DNA from: Altibacter sp. HG106
Lineage (GTDB): Bacteria; Bacteroidota; Bacteroidia; Flavobacteriales; Flavobacteriaceae
NCBI RefSeq assembly: GCF_028561755.1
Contig: NZ_JAQQTD010000009.1
Coordinates: 1-64,000, forward strand
Direction of reading: 5' to 3'
DNA: 64,000 bases
The notes beneath the pieces were generated by a model. That model made no database searches and was not told where the DNA came from. It saw nothing but the letters and a program-made list of their open reading frames with translations. Positions 32,557-42,425 of this stretch are shown piece after piece; within the stretch, counting starts at the first letter, position 1; every line of letters starts with the position of its first letter. Both the position numbers and the translations under genes were made by a program.

Positions 32557-35007
32557 ATGGCGCAATCAAAATTGAAAACCTTCGACAGTCTGTCATTACA
32601 AGATATTAATGAAGATGCAGAACTCATCCCACTAATGACTCCCGAGGATGAGGATGCAATGCATCGGGAAGAATTACCCGAATCCCTTCCTATCTTACCC
32701 CTTCGAAATACGGTATTATTTCCGGGAGTGGTAATTCCTATTACGGCCGGACGTGATAAATCGATTAAACTCATTAACGAATCCAACAAGGGCACCAAAA
32801 CCATTGGGGTGGTGGCTCAAAAGGAAGAAGTAGAGGAGAATCCACGTCTAAAAGACATTCATACCGTAGGAACCGTAGCCCGCATATTACGCGTGCTTAA
32901 AATGCCTGATGGCAACACCACGGTGATCATTCAGGGGAAAAAACGCTTCGAGATCTCAGACCTGTTGGAAACCGATCCGTATTTGAAAGCCTCTATTCGG
33001 AAGGTGGATGAAGCACGCCCGGCACAAGACAATGAAGAGTTCAATGCGATTATTGATTCGATCAAAGAGATCGCCTTAGAAATTATCAAGGATAGCCCGA
33101 ATATTCCTACCGAGGCTTCCTTTGCGATCAAGAATATTGAAAGCAATTCGTTCTTAATCAATTTTGTGTCTTCCAACCTGAATATTAGTGTCGAAGAAAA
33201 ACAAAGCTTGCTAGAGATCAACGACCTGAAAGAGCGTGCGTTGGCAACGTTAAAACATATGAACGTGGAGCTGCAAAAGCTTTCCCTTCGGAATGATATC
33301 CAGTCAAAAGTTGAAAGTGATATCAATAAGCAACAACGCGAGTATTTCCTGCAGCAGCAAATGAAAACCATTCAGGAAGAATTAGGCGGTAATTCCTACG
33401 AGGCCGAAATTCAAGAAATGCGGGAGCGTGCCAAGAAGAAAAACTGGAATGAAAAAGTGGCCAAACACTTCGAAAAGGAAATCTCCAAATTACAGCGGAT
33501 GAATCCGCAGGTGGCAGAATTCAGTATTCAGCGTAACTATTTAGACCTTATTCTGGATCTGCCGTGGAACGACTTCAGCGAAGATCAATTCGATTTAAAG
33601 CGGGCCAAGAAAATTCTAGATCGCGATCATTACGGGCTCGACGATGTGAAGGAGCGTATTATCGAATACTTGGCGGTCTTAAAACTTCGGAATGATATGA
33701 AGTCGCCAATTCTCTGTCTGTACGGACCTCCTGGAGTAGGGAAGACCTCCTTAGGGAAATCGGTCGCGGAAGCTTTGGGGAGAGAGTATGTGCGCATGTC
33801 CCTGGGAGGACTGCGCGATGAAGCGGAGATTCGCGGACACCGAAAGACCTATATCGGTGCCATGCCCGGACGTATTATTCAGAACTTAAAGAAGGCCGGT
33901 ACCAGCAATCCTGTGTTTGTTTTGGATGAAATCGACAAACTATCTTCCAGTCACCAGGGCGACCCTTCTTCCGCCATGCTGGAAGTGTTAGACCCAGAAC
34001 AGAATAGTGAGTTTCACGATAATTTCTTGGAGCTTGGCTACGACCTGTCGAAAGTGATGTTCATTGCGACTTCCAATAGCTTGAGTACCATCCAGCCTGC
34101 CTTGCGAGACCGTATGGAGATCATTAAGGTGTCTGGCTATACGATCGAGGAGAAAGTGGAGATCGCAAAGCGACACTTACTTCCGAAGCAATTAGAAGAA
34201 CACGGTCTTACTAAAAAAGACCTTAAAATTGGAAAACCACAATTAGAAAAGATCGTAGAAGGTTATACGAGGGAAAGCGGGGTACGCGGACTCGAAAAGC
34301 AGATCGCTAAAATGGTGCGCTATGCCGCTATGAAGATTGCCATGGAGGAGTCGTATGACGTAAAAGTTACCAACGACATCGTGATTGATGTTTTGGGAGC
34401 TCCAAAAATGGAGCGCAATAAATATGAGAATAACGATGTGGCTGGTGTAGTAACCGGATTGGCATGGACGAGAGTGGGCGGAGATATTTTGTTTATCGAA
34501 TCCACATTATCCAAAGGAAAAGGGCAATTATCGCTCACCGGGAACTTAGGAAAAGTGATGAAAGAATCGGCGACCATCGCGTTGGAATATATTAAGTCGA
34601 ATGCCAGTTTGTTGTCTATTGATCCCGATATTTTTGAAAAATACAACGTGCACATCCACATTCCCGAAGGAGCCACACCAAAAGATGGTCCTAGCGCAGG
34701 AATTACCATGCTTACTTCTTTGGTTTCCTTATTTACCCAGCGCAAAGTGAAGAAAAGCATCGCTATGACTGGGGAAATAACCCTGCGAGGTAAGGTGTTA
34801 CCGGTAGGCGGAATCAAAGAAAAGATACTGGCTGCGAAAAGAGCGCGGATCAAAGAGATCTTACTTTGCGAAGACAATCGGCGAGATATTGAAGAAATTA
34901 AAGAAGAATACCTGAAAGGGCTCACATTTCATTATGTGAAGGACATGAAAGACGTGTTAGACCTGGCGCTTACCAAACAAAAGGTCAAGAACCCGAAAAT
35001 GCTTTAG
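32557..35007 (+). CDS. lon: ATP-dependent endopeptidase La (Lon)
   Basis: An 816-residue LonA protease. N-terminal LAN substrate-binding domain (about 45-245, starting [14 protein letters not shown]), a coiled-coil linker, an AAA+ domain with Walker A G-P-P-G-V-G-K-T near 389-396 and Walker B F-V-L-D-E-I-D-K, and a C-terminal protease domain. The Ser713/Lys754 dyad is in P-K-D-G-P-S-A-G and G-G-I-K-E-K. It degrades misfolded and regulatory proteins. The ATG at 32557 is the only good start; no Shine-Dalgarno sequence lies directly in front, but a coupled mini-ORF does. It is divergent from the ECF sigma operon. Confidence 0.96.
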   Translation: MAQSKLKTFDSLSLQDINEDAELIPLMTPEDEDAMHREELPESLPILPLRNTVLFPGVVIPITAGRDKSIKLINESNKGTKTIGVVAQKEEVEENPRLKDIHTVGTVARILRVLKMPDGNTTVIIQGKKRFEISDLLETDPYLKASIRKVDEARPAQDNEEFNAIIDSIKEIALEIIKDSPNIPTEASFAIKNIESNSFLINFVSSNLNISVEEKQSLLEINDLKERALATLKHMNVELQKLSLRNDIQSKVESDINKQQREYFLQQQMKTIQEELGGNSYEAEIQEMRERAKKKNWNEKVAKHFEKEISKLQRMNPQVAEFSIQRNYLDLILDLPWNDFSEDQFDLKRAKKILDRDHYGLDDVKERIIEYLAVLKLRNDMKSPILCLYGPPGVGKTSLGKSVAEALGREYVRMSLGGLRDEAEIRGHRKTYIGAMPGRIIQNLKKAGTSNPVFVLDEIDKLSSSHQGDPSSAMLEVLDPEQNSEFHDNFLELGYDLSKVMFIATSNSLSTIQPALRDRMEIIKVSGYTIEEKVEIAKRHLLPKQLEEHGLTKKDLKIGKPQLEKIVEGYTRESGVRGLEKQIAKMVRYAAMKIAMEESYDVKVTNDIVIDVLGAPKMERNKYENNDVAGVVTGLAWTRVGGDILFIESTLSKGKGQLSLTGNLGKVMKESATIALEYIKSNASLLSIDPDIFEKYNVHIHIPEGATPKDGPSAGITMLTSLVSLFTQRKVKKSIAMTGEITLRGKVLPVGGIKEKILAAKRARIKEILLCEDNRRDIEEIKEEYLKGLTFHYVKDMKDVLDLALTKQKVKNPKML

Positions 35008-35023
35008 AAAAACGAACGTTTGA

Positions 35024-35058
35024 ATCATGAGCGGGAAATCCCGCTCATGATTTCTTTT
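35024..35058 (+). terminator. Strong intrinsic terminator after lon
   Basis: ATCATGAGCGGGA (35024-35036) and TCCCGCTCATGAT (35039-35051) are perfectly complementary over 13 bp and are followed by TTCTTTT. Confidence 0.88.
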
Positions 35059-35115
35059 GTCTTCAAAAATAAATTATACTTGCAGTCGTTTTAAAGGCAG
35101 GAAAAAGAAAACACC

Positions 35116-36138
35116 TTGAGCCACCTGTACAAATTTTCCCTTATCGTATTTCTTCTTTCAACAACTTGTTGGTCGCAAGTGGGTGGACGCGCAACCTATC
35201 AGTTTCTGAATTTGGTCAATTCACCCAGGCAGGCAGCTCTAGGGGGGAAGACAGTTACCAATTACGATTACGACCCTACACAGGGATTGTTCAACCCGGC
35301 TTCCATCAATCCCGAAATGGACAATCAATTATCCCTTAATTATGTCAATTATCTAGGAGATGTTAATTATGGAACGGCAGCCTATGCCTATTTATGGGAT
35401 CGCAGAACTCAGGTACTTCACGTGGGCGCTACCTATGTGAACTATGGAACGTTTGACGGGTATGATGAACTGGGAAACGCTACCAGCAGTTTTAGTGGAG
35501 GAGAAGTAGCCTTGTCGGTAGGACATGCTCGAAATGTAGCCTTCACAAATTTTCATATTGGAGGAAATCTGAAGCTCATTTCTTCAAAACTGGAGCAGTA
35601 CACCTCGTTTGGTGCTGCCTTAGATATTGGGGTAATGTACGTGTATGAAGATTGGGACTTACAAATAACCGGGGTGGCCAGGAATTTAGGGACACAGATT
35701 ACGCCTTACGAAAACACCTATGAAAAACTTCCGTTTGAAGTGATCTTAGGAATCTCCCAAACACTCGAAAATGTTCCGGTGCGCTGGCACTTTACGCTAG
35801 AAAACATGCAGCGGTGGAAGGTGGCATTTGCCAACCCCAATCGCGATGAAACCGATTTAGAAGGTAACACCACCGAAGAAAATATCAATTTCTTTGACCA
35901 TGCGTTGCGCCATATGATCTTTGGGATTGAACTCTTCCCGGAAAGCGGATTTAATTTACGCTTGGGGTATAATGTGCGTAGGGGAGAAGAATTACGTATC
36001 TTGGAGCAACGAGCTTTTGCCGGACTCAGTGGTGGGTTTTCTATCAAGTTGAACAAGGTGCGTCTCAGCTATTCCTATTCCCAATACAGTTTGGCCGGAA
36101 GTTCCAGTTTTTTCGGACTCAATCTAAACCTTCAGTAA
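35116..36138 (+). CDS. porQ: Type IX secretion system protein PorQ
   Basis: A 340-residue outer-membrane barrel of the PorV/PorQ family. A signal peptide (M-S-H-L-Y-K-F-S-L...C-W-S-Q) precedes the hallmark Y-Q-F-L-N-L-V-N-S-P-R-Q-A-A-L-G-G-K and a barrel ending L-N-L-N-L-Q. In Porphyromonas, PorQ binds PorZ and helps the attachment complex that sorts cargo with C-terminal domains. The start codon is TTG with an AGGAAAAA stretch upstream; no ATG gives a signal peptide. cmk begins at the very next base after the TAA. Confidence 0.9.
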   Translation: MSHLYKFSLIVFLLSTTCWSQVGGRATYQFLNLVNSPRQAALGGKTVTNYDYDPTQGLFNPASINPEMDNQLSLNYVNYLGDVNYGTAAYAYLWDRRTQVLHVGATYVNYGTFDGYDELGNATSSFSGGEVALSVGHARNVAFTNFHIGGNLKLISSKLEQYTSFGAALDIGVMYVYEDWDLQITGVARNLGTQITPYENTYEKLPFEVILGISQTLENVPVRWHFTLENMQRWKVAFANPNRDETDLEGNTTEENINFFDHALRHMIFGIELFPESGFNLRLGYNVRRGEELRILEQRAFAGLSGGFSIKLNKVRLSYSYSQYSLAGSSSFFGLNLNLQ

Positions 36139-36834
36139 ATGCCAAACATTACCATCGCCATTGATGGCTATTCTTCCACAGGAAAAAGTACCGTTGCCAA
36201 GCAACTGGCCGATTGGCTAAATTATCTCTATATAGATACCGGCGCCATGTACCGGGCCATCACCTTATACGCCATGGAGCAAGAGTTTATTGATGAAGAA
36301 AATTTCGATAGGGAAGCGTTAATTGTTTCGCTCCCAAAAATATCCTTGGCATTTAAAAAAAATGAGGCTCACGGTACGCATGAGATCTATTTGAATGGAC
36401 GCAATGTGAGTAGCGAAATTCGAACCTTACAGGTGTCTGAATTTGTGAGTCCGATTGCCACCGTTTCCGAAGTACGTCGGAAACTGGTAGAACAACAGCA
36501 ACAAATGGCCCGAGGAGGTAGGGTCGTAATGGACGGACGTGATATTGGGACAGTCGTTCTCCCTCAAGCAGAATTAAAGATATTTATGACCGCCAGTGCC
36601 AAAGAACGCGCAAAGCGTCGGTATAAAGAATTACGGGAGCGGGGCGATGACGTGACTTTTGAAGAAGTATTGGAAAATGTCAATGAACGAGATCGAATTG
36701 ATACGACACGGAAGGATTCCCCATTAAAAAAGGCCTCCGATGCCATTGCTATCGATAATAGCGAAATGAACCTCGAAGACCAGTTTCATACTATTTTGCA
36801 ATTGGCACAAGACCGCATTGCAGGCAGGGTCTAG
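36139..36834 (+). CDS. cmk: Cytidylate kinase
   Basis: A 231-residue (d)CMP kinase. P-loop G-Y-S-S-T-G-K-S-T (about 8-16); NMP-binding Y-I-D-T-G-A-M-Y-R near 31-39; D-G-R-D-I-G-T-V near 133-140; and the lid R-D-R-I-D-T-T-R-K-D-S-P-L. It makes (d)CDP for nucleic acid and lipid synthesis. It abuts porQ with no spacer, so the two are cotranscribed. Its 3' end overlaps the convergent M20 gene by 4 bp. Confidence 0.95.
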   Translation: MPNITIAIDGYSSTGKSTVAKQLADWLNYLYIDTGAMYRAITLYAMEQEFIDEENFDREALIVSLPKISLAFKKNEAHGTHEIYLNGRNVSSEIRTLQVSEFVSPIATVSEVRRKLVEQQQQMARGGRVVMDGRDIGTVVLPQAELKIFMTASAKERAKRRYKELRERGDDVTFEEVLENVNERDRIDTTRKDSPLKKASDAIAIDNSEMNLEDQFHTILQLAQDRIAGRV

Positions 36835-38267
36835 TTGTTAGAACCAATTGGCGGTGGACCCTCCGGTATCATGGCCTTGTACTTGTAATCGCCTTTGCGC
36901 TCTTTATATTCAGCTTTAACCTCTTCAACCATTTTGGGGTTTTCAAATAGATCTACCATGGTCATGGCCATGGCTTTGGAAGCGTATAACATTCCCTTAT
37001 GACCAATTGACATGCCGCCGCAGGCTACCACGGCCCAAGAATGCCAGGGCGTATCTTTTGGCGCGGTGGTCACTCCTAGATTGATATTCGCCACATTCCA
37101 GCTTACGTCTCCCACATCGGTAGAACCCCCACCCGGATGTTCTTTGGTTTCTTCCAGAGGTGTGATCGCACTGTCCATACCTACTTGAGGTTTTCCAGTG
37201 ACCTCTTGAATCTTTTTTCCGAAAGCGGTTTCTTCCGCGGAATATTCTATCGGTCCTAATAATTCAAGATTCTTTTGCATGATCGCTCCCCCTTTCCGAT
37301 TGACCAACACTTCATGGAGTCCGGATACCAAGGAAACTTTATAATCTACGTTCGCCATAATAGCCGCACCTTCGGCCATTTTCTTCACCTGCTCATAGAC
37401 AGGCATCATGCCCTCACGGTCCGAATTGCGCACCCGAACCCAGAGTCGGGAGTAATCCGGCACCACATTCACAACTTGTCCGCCGTCTTGTATGTGATAA
37501 TGAATTCTTACCGTTGGGCGGATGTGTTCACGGTAGTAATTAATTCCGGTCGTATACAATTCTAAGGCATCACTGGCGCTTCTCCCATTCCACGGGTCGG
37601 ATGCTGCATGCGCCGCCTGACCTTCAAATTCAACAATAAAATCTACCAACGCCAAGGAACTTTGCACATCCGCTTTGGTAGCTGCGGAAGGGTGCCAGCT
37701 GATATTAACATCAACATCATCCCAGGCACCAGCTTCTGCCATCCATAGTTTTCCGAAGAACTTTTCTTCGGCAGGCGTACCTAAGAATTTAACGGTTCCT
37801 TCGATCTTTCCAGCTTCCATAAGTTCTTTGATGGCGATAGCAGCGCCCAGACTTCCGGTTCCGAAGAGATTATGACCACAGCCATGCCCGGCGGCACCTT
37901 CCTCTAACGGATCTTTTGTGGGTTGCGCTTTTTGAGAGATCCCAGGAAGAGCATCAAATTCTCCAAGAATACTTATCACTGGATCTCCGCTCCCATAGGT
38001 TGCGATAAAGGCGGTAGGAATATCGGCGTAGCCACGTTCTACGGTAAAACCGTTCGCTTCGGCGTAATTGGCTAGCAATTCGGAAGATTCAGTCTCCTGA
38101 AATGCAATCTCGGCATTGGCCCAGATCGCATCGCTTATTTCTTTCAATTTGGCTTCGTGTTTATTGACGGAAGCGATGACCGCCTTTTTGTTGGCAGACA
38201 CTTTTTTTTGAGCCAGGCAAGACATTCCGAAGCTCACGAGGAGAAAAAGTACTAGATAGTGTTTCAT
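36831..38267 (-). CDS. M20 family amidohydrolase (AbgB-like), secreted
   Basis: A 478-residue zinc amidohydrolase with a signal peptide (M-K-H-Y-L-V-L...S-C-L-A-Q; the Cys suggests a possible but weak lipobox). Catalytic motifs: G-E-F-D-A-L-P-G near 100 and G-H-G-C-G-H-N near 128-134; a dimerisation insert contains G-Q-A-A-H-A-A near 213. A later G-S-T-D-V-G-D-V-S-W segment is typical of p-aminobenzoyl-glutamate/indole-acetyl amino-acid hydrolase relatives. It probably hydrolyses N-acyl amino acids in the periplasm; the substrate is not predictable. Confidence 0.88.
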   Translation of the reverse strand: MKHYLVLFLLVSFGMSCLAQKKVSANKKAVIASVNKHEAKLKEISDAIWANAEIAFQETESSELLANYAEANGFTVERGYADIPTAFIATYGSGDPVISILGEFDALPGISQKAQPTKDPLEEGAAGHGCGHNLFGTGSLGAAIAIKELMEAGKIEGTVKFLGTPAEEKFFGKLWMAEAGAWDDVDVNISWHPSAATKADVQSSLALVDFIVEFEGQAAHAASDPWNGRSASDALELYTTGINYYREHIRPTVRIHYHIQDGGQVVNVVPDYSRLWVRVRNSDREGMMPVYEQVKKMAEGAAIMANVDYKVSLVSGLHEVLVNRKGGAIMQKNLELLGPIEYSAEETAFGKKIQEVTGKPQVGMDSAITPLEETKEHPGGGSTDVGDVSWNVANINLGVTTAPKDTPWHSWAVVACGGMSIGHKGMLYASKAMAMTMVDLFENPKMVEEVKAEYKERKGDYKYKAMIPEGPPPIGSNN

Positions 38268-38328
38268 AAGGTTGGTATTTAAAGACTAAAGATAGTGATT
38301 TCAGTAATAATAATTTAAATGGAAAGCT

Positions 38329-38359
38329 TTTGAAAATCAAAAGAAAACCGCTACTTTTG
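38329..38359 (+). promoter_or_regulatory. Bacteroidota promoter of rpsA
   Basis: The -33 TTTG (38329-38332) and the -7 TACTTTTG (38352-38359) are separated by 19 bp, a perfect consensus. The predicted start near 38364 gives a ~139-nt leader before the rpsA ATG. Confidence 0.78.
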
Positions 38360-38465
38360 CAGCCCTTTTTGCGCATAATCAGAAAGTAAAGGGAAACAAC
38401 ATTTTTTATATAATCCTTCTGTGGGATCGCGCGTAACTTTTTGAAATAACACAGAATACAAATCA

Positions 38466-38493
38466 TTATTCTTAGCAATATTGCTAAGAATAA
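38466..38493. promoter_or_regulatory. 28-bp perfect palindrome in the rpsA leader
   Basis: Bases 38466-38479 are exactly complementary to 38480-38493, giving 14 pairs per arm, and the element ends 9 nt before the rpsA ATG. In the mRNA it would form a hairpin over the ribosome docking area. A role in translational autocontrol by S1 or as a protein-binding operator is possible; it has no T-tract and is not a terminator. Confidence 0.6.
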
Positions 38494-38502
38494 CTATAGC
38501 AA

Positions 38503-40341
38503 ATGGCTGATAAAGCAAACAAAGAAGCGGTTGCCGCTGAAGAAACAAAAGTTGAAACTCCAAAAGAGGAAGTATCTCCACAACAGCGTAACCCTGAAAA
38601 ATTTCTAAAAGAATTTGATTGGCACAACTACGAAGAAGGAATAGATCCTATCGCAGATGCCAAACTTGACGAATTTGAAAAACTCGTTTCTGAAAATTTC
38701 GTTGACACCTTAGATGACGAAGTAGTAGAAGGAGAAGTGATTCACATTACCGATCGTGATGCTATCATCGATATCAACGCGAAAAGTGAAGGTGTAATTT
38801 CCCTGAACGAGTTCCGTTACAATCCAGATCTTAAAGTGGGTGATAAGGTGGAAGTATTGATCGATGTTCGCGAGGACAGCACAGGTCAATTAATCCTGTC
38901 TCACCGTAAGGCGCGTACTATCATGGCGTGGGATCGTGTGAACGAAGCCTATGACGATGGAAAAATCGTGAACGGATACGTTAAGTGTCGTACCAAAGGA
39001 GGTATGATCGTTGACGTATTTGGAATCGAGGCGTTCCTGCCAGGATCACAGATTGACGTGAAGCCTATTCGTGATTACGATATGTATGTAGGAAAAACAA
39101 TGGAATTCAAAGTGGTGAAGATCAACCACGAATTCAAAAACGTTGTGGTTTCTCACAAAGCGCTTATTGAAGCAGATATCGAAGAACAGAAAAAAGAGAT
39201 CATCGGACAACTCGAAAAAGGTCAGGTACTCGAAGGTGTGGTGAAAAACATCACTTCTTATGGAGTATTCGTAGACCTTGGAGGTGTAGATGGATTGGTA
39301 CACATTACCGACCTAAGCTGGTCGCGTATCAACCACCCGAACGAGATCGTAGAGCTCGACCAGAAATTGAACGTGGTTATTTTGGATTTCGACGAAGACA
39401 AAACACGTATCCAACTTGGATTGAAGCAATTGAAAGCGCACCCATGGGATGCTCTTGGAGATGAAATGAAAGTGGGTGACCGAGTGAAAGGTAAAGTAGT
39501 GGTTATTGCCGATTACGGTGCCTTTATCGAAGTTGCTGAAGGGGTAGAAGGATTGATCCACGTTAGTGAAATGTCATGGTCTACGCACTTACGTAGCGCT
39601 CAGGATTTCGTAAACGTTGGAGATGAAGTAGAAGCAGAGATCCTTACGCTAGATAGAGAAGAGCGCAAAATGAGCCTTGGTATCAAGCAATTGACGCCAG
39701 ACCCATGGACCGATATCACCAAAAAATACCCAGTGGGAAGTAAGCACAGTGGTATTGTACGTAACTTCACCAACTTTGGTGTGTTCGTAGAATTGGAAGA
39801 AGGAATCGACGGACTGATCTATATCAGCGACTTGAGCTGGACCAAGAAAGTGAAACATCCAAGTGAGTTCACTAACATTGGTGACACGCTTGAAGTAATC
39901 GTGCTTGAATTAGACGTAGAAGGACGCAAGTTGAGTCTGGGTCACAAGCAAACGACTGAGAATCCTTGGGACAAATACTCTGATGAGTTCGCGGTAGGCA
40001 GCAAGCACACTGCAGAAATCGAAGAGATTGTAGACAAAGGAGCGACCGTGAAATTTAATGATGATATCACCGCATTCGTTCCAAAACGTCACATGGAGAA
40101 GGAAGATGGTTCTAGCCTTAAAAAAGGAGAAGAAGCCGAATTCCAGATCATCGAGTTCAATAAAGATTTCAAGAAAGTGGTAGCGTCGCACATGACGATC
40201 CACCGTGAAGAAGAAGCGAAGATTGTGAAGCAAGCCGCTAAAAAGGCTGCACAACAAGCCGAAGAAGCAAAACCAACACTGGGTGATGCCAATTCAAAGC
40301 TTCAGGAAATCAAAGATCAAATGGAAGGGAAGAAGAAATAA
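38503..40341 (+). CDS. rpsA: 30S ribosomal protein S1
   Basis: A 612-residue S1 with six S1/OB repeats from about residue 70 to 560; repeats 3-6 share the phrase V-x-x-F/Y-G-x-F-V-x-L/V-x-x-G-x-x-G-L-I/V-H followed by S-D-L-S-W. The N-terminus is extended and acidic (K-E-E-V-S-P-Q-Q-R-N-P), a Bacteroidota trait, and the C-terminus is Ala/Lys/Glu-rich. S1 helps mRNA bind the 30S subunit, important in a lineage with few Shine-Dalgarno sequences. It has its own promoter, long leader and terminator. Confidence 0.96.
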   Translation: MADKANKEAVAAEETKVETPKEEVSPQQRNPEKFLKEFDWHNYEEGIDPIADAKLDEFEKLVSENFVDTLDDEVVEGEVIHITDRDAIIDINAKSEGVISLNEFRYNPDLKVGDKVEVLIDVREDSTGQLILSHRKARTIMAWDRVNEAYDDGKIVNGYVKCRTKGGMIVDVFGIEAFLPGSQIDVKPIRDYDMYVGKTMEFKVVKINHEFKNVVVSHKALIEADIEEQKKEIIGQLEKGQVLEGVVKNITSYGVFVDLGGVDGLVHITDLSWSRINHPNEIVELDQKLNVVILDFDEDKTRIQLGLKQLKAHPWDALGDEMKVGDRVKGKVVVIADYGAFIEVAEGVEGLIHVSEMSWSTHLRSAQDFVNVGDEVEAEILTLDREERKMSLGIKQLTPDPWTDITKKYPVGSKHSGIVRNFTNFGVFVELEEGIDGLIYISDLSWTKKVKHPSEFTNIGDTLEVIVLELDVEGRKLSLGHKQTTENPWDKYSDEFAVGSKHTAEIEEIVDKGATVKFNDDITAFVPKRHMEKEDGSSLKKGEEAEFQIIEFNKDFKKVVASHMTIHREEEAKIVKQAAKKAAQQAEEAKPTLGDANSKLQEIKDQMEGKKK

Positions 40342-40367
40342 TCCTTTTCTTTAGATATTCATAATTG

Positions 40368-40404
40368 AAGCCGTTTCATATTTTTGAAACGGCTTTCTTT
40401 TTTT
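40368..40404 (+). terminator. Intrinsic terminator after rpsA
   Basis: AAGCCGTTTCA (40368-40378) pairs with TGAAACGGCTT (40385-40395) over 11 bp, followed by TTCTTTTTTT. Confidence 0.87.
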
Positions 40405-40452
40405 CTGTCTGGTGATTTAGTATTTTGCAACAGATCCTTACAATAACTATCA

Positions 40453-40782
40453 TTGAAACGCACCGCTATTTTCTACGGCATTATTTTCATTCTGGCTTTT
40501 TCGCTTCAGAACTGTAAATCCAAATCAGACATGGAAGCTCCCACTACTGCCACCGTTTTGGTTCAATGCGTTGGCGCTGGAAATGAGAAACTACTGGAGG
40601 AAAATTTTAAGGCGTTCGATCTGAAGTTTGAAAGAATTGTAAGCCGGCCAGCCCTGATCTACCTATTCTCCTTCAATCAAAAAAAAATTACAACTTCCAA
40701 CCTCATAGAACAATTAAAGGCTTCAGACTTAGTAAAGGAAGCTCAGGAAAATAAAGAGATACAACCCAGAAACAACCATTAA
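40453..40782 (+). CDS. Stand-alone subtilisin-propeptide-like lipoprotein (putative protease inhibitor/chaperone)
   Basis: A 109-residue predicted lipoprotein. TTG is the start codon, because M-K-R-T-A-I-F...F-S-L-Q-N-C gives a full signal with acylated Cys21. The mature part aligns with the propeptide of the downstream subtilase. V-L-V-Q and V-S-R-P are identical and spaced by 24 residues in both proteins. The C-terminal 20 residues of the match (L-I-E-Q-L-K-A-S-D-L-V...) share 9 identities by my hand alignment. It stops 1 bp before the protease ATG. Free propeptide-like proteins are known inhibitors or folding helpers of subtilases (I9-type, e.g. fungal POIA1), so a membrane-held inhibitor or chaperone is the best guess. 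The function is inference. Confidence 0.75.
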   Translation: MKRTAIFYGIIFILAFSLQNCKSKSDMEAPTTATVLVQCVGAGNEKLLEENFKAFDLKFERIVSRPALIYLFSFNQKKITTSNLIEQLKASDLVKEAQENKEIQPRNNH

Positions 40783-40783
40783 T

Positions 40784-42403
40784 ATGAAAAAATTACTACT
40801 CGGATTGGTCATCGCCCTATTCTTACAGGAAGGAGCGGCACAGCAAGCAGCGTATGTACCGAATGAAGTATTGGTGCAATTTAACGAATCGTTTACTCCA
40901 ACAACGCTTTCAGCAGCACTTGCTGCGGTCCCTATTGAAACTTCCAGATTGGTGTCACGTCCCATGAATATTTGGCTTTTAAAAGTTTCGCCATCGACCA
41001 CTGAAAACGATGTAATACAACAACTTTACGCGATAGATCAAGTACGCGTCGCCCAAAAGAATCACAAGGTGACGTCTAGAGCTACCGAGCCGAACGATCC
41101 TTTGTTCGGCAATCAATGGCAATATAAGCAGGCAAGTGATGGAGACATCGATGCTGATGAGGCCTGGGATATCACCACCGGAGGAACCACTATGAACGGG
41201 GATGTTATCGTAGCGGCGCCCTTAGATGATGGGATTGAACTCACACATGAGGACTTTGGTGACAACTTATGGGTGAATGAGAATGAAATTCCGGGGAATG
41301 GCATAGATGACGACAACAATAATTATATCGATGACTATCAGGGTTGGAGTATTGTAACCAATAGCGATAATATTTCCGGGGGTAGTCACGGTACGCCTGT
41401 GGCCGGGATCATTGGCGCCAAAGGAAATAATGGTATTGGAGTAAGTGGTGTGAATTGGGACGTAAAACTCATGATCATAAAAAACAATTTTAATACGAAC
41501 GAGGCCGCGGTGATTGAGGCGTATAGCTATGCCTTGGAAGCTAGAATGCGTTATAATGCCACCGACGGGGCCGAAGGAGCCTTTGTAGTGTCTACCAATG
41601 CCTCATGGGGAATTGACTTCGGAAATCCTGCGGATGCACCCCTATGGTGTGCTTTATATGACACCATGGGTGAGCATGGTATCCTAAGTTGTGGCGCCAC
41701 CATTAACGGTAATTTCGACGTAGATGTGGTGGGCGATCTCCCTACGGCATGCCCCAGTGAATATTTGATCACAGTAACCAATATGGACATCAGCGACACC
41801 AAAGTGACGAACGCTGGATATGGCGCGGAAACCATTGATCTGGGAGCGCACGGTGCGGGCGCCTACAATACCCGAAATGGAAATAGCTATGGTGGATTTG
41901 GGGGTACTTCTGGCGCAACGCCACATGTTACCGGTGCGATTGCTTTACTGTACTCTGCACCCTGTCAGGATCTGGCAGACCTGGCGATGTCGGACCCGGC
42001 TCGTGCCGCTAGAATTGTACGTGATTTTATCTTTTCCGGAGTCGATCCGAATACGTCCTTAGAAGGCATTACCACCACAGAAGGTCGTTTAAACCTTCAT
42101 AATTCGTTAGTAGACCTAATGAATAATTGCGAAAACCTATCGGTGGCTTCGGTAGAGGAAACGCTACCGTTTGTGGTGTATCCGAACCCAACAGAAGGTT
42201 CATTAACCATTGAACATACAGCCAACAAAAAGGTTACGGCAATTTCTATTTACAGCGTAGATGGAAGATTGGTACAAACCATTGATCGCGTTAGCTCGAA
42301 TTCACTGGATATCGCTTCCTTGTCAAAAGGAGCGTACATCCTAAGGGTTCAGTTTGAAGATGTTCCTGAAACCCAGTACAACACTGTGATTATAAAAGAA
42401 TAG
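40784..42403 (+). CDS. S8 family serine peptidase (subtilase) with T9SS type A sorting domain
   Basis: A 539-residue exported protease. Signal peptide about 1-20; propeptide about 24-105; catalytic domain about 110-440 with Asp148 (P-L-D-D-G), His202 (S-H-G-T-P-V-A-G), oxyanion Asn272 (T-N-A-S-W-G) and Ser376 (G-T-S-G-A-T-P-H). A C-terminal type A sorting domain of about 75 residues (V-Y-P-N-P-T-E-G-S-L...L-S-K-G-A-Y-I-L-R-V) follows. The sorting domain predicts T9SS export and release or surface attachment. The usual D-T-G is D-D-G. It is cotranscribed with the propeptide-like lipoprotein gene 1 bp upstream and ends in a strong terminator. Confidence 0.92.
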   Translation: MKKLLLGLVIALFLQEGAAQQAAYVPNEVLVQFNESFTPTTLSAALAAVPIETSRLVSRPMNIWLLKVSPSTTENDVIQQLYAIDQVRVAQKNHKVTSRATEPNDPLFGNQWQYKQASDGDIDADEAWDITTGGTTMNGDVIVAAPLDDGIELTHEDFGDNLWVNENEIPGNGIDDDNNNYIDDYQGWSIVTNSDNISGGSHGTPVAGIIGAKGNNGIGVSGVNWDVKLMIIKNNFNTNEAAVIEAYSYALEARMRYNATDGAEGAFVVSTNASWGIDFGNPADAPLWCALYDTMGEHGILSCGATINGNFDVDVVGDLPTACPSEYLITVTNMDISDTKVTNAGYGAETIDLGAHGAGAYNTRNGNSYGGFGGTSGATPHVTGAIALLYSAPCQDLADLAMSDPARAARIVRDFIFSGVDPNTSLEGITTTEGRLNLHNSLVDLMNNCENLSVASVEETLPFVVYPNPTEGSLTIEHTANKKVTAISIYSVDGRLVQTIDRVSSNSLDIASLSKGAYILRVQFEDVPETQYNTVIIKE

Positions 42404-42425
42404 CCACCTTATTTAAATTCTTAAT

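Noticed and set aside
38740-40200. Repeated DNA in rpsA resembling a tandem repeat array
   Set aside because: The repeats are the six diverged S1 protein domains, about 250 bp each and not identical, so neither CRISPR nor a satellite.
39046-40292. Long minus-strand frames opposite rpsA
   Set aside because: They arise from codon bias of the repeated S1 domains; no independent coding evidence.
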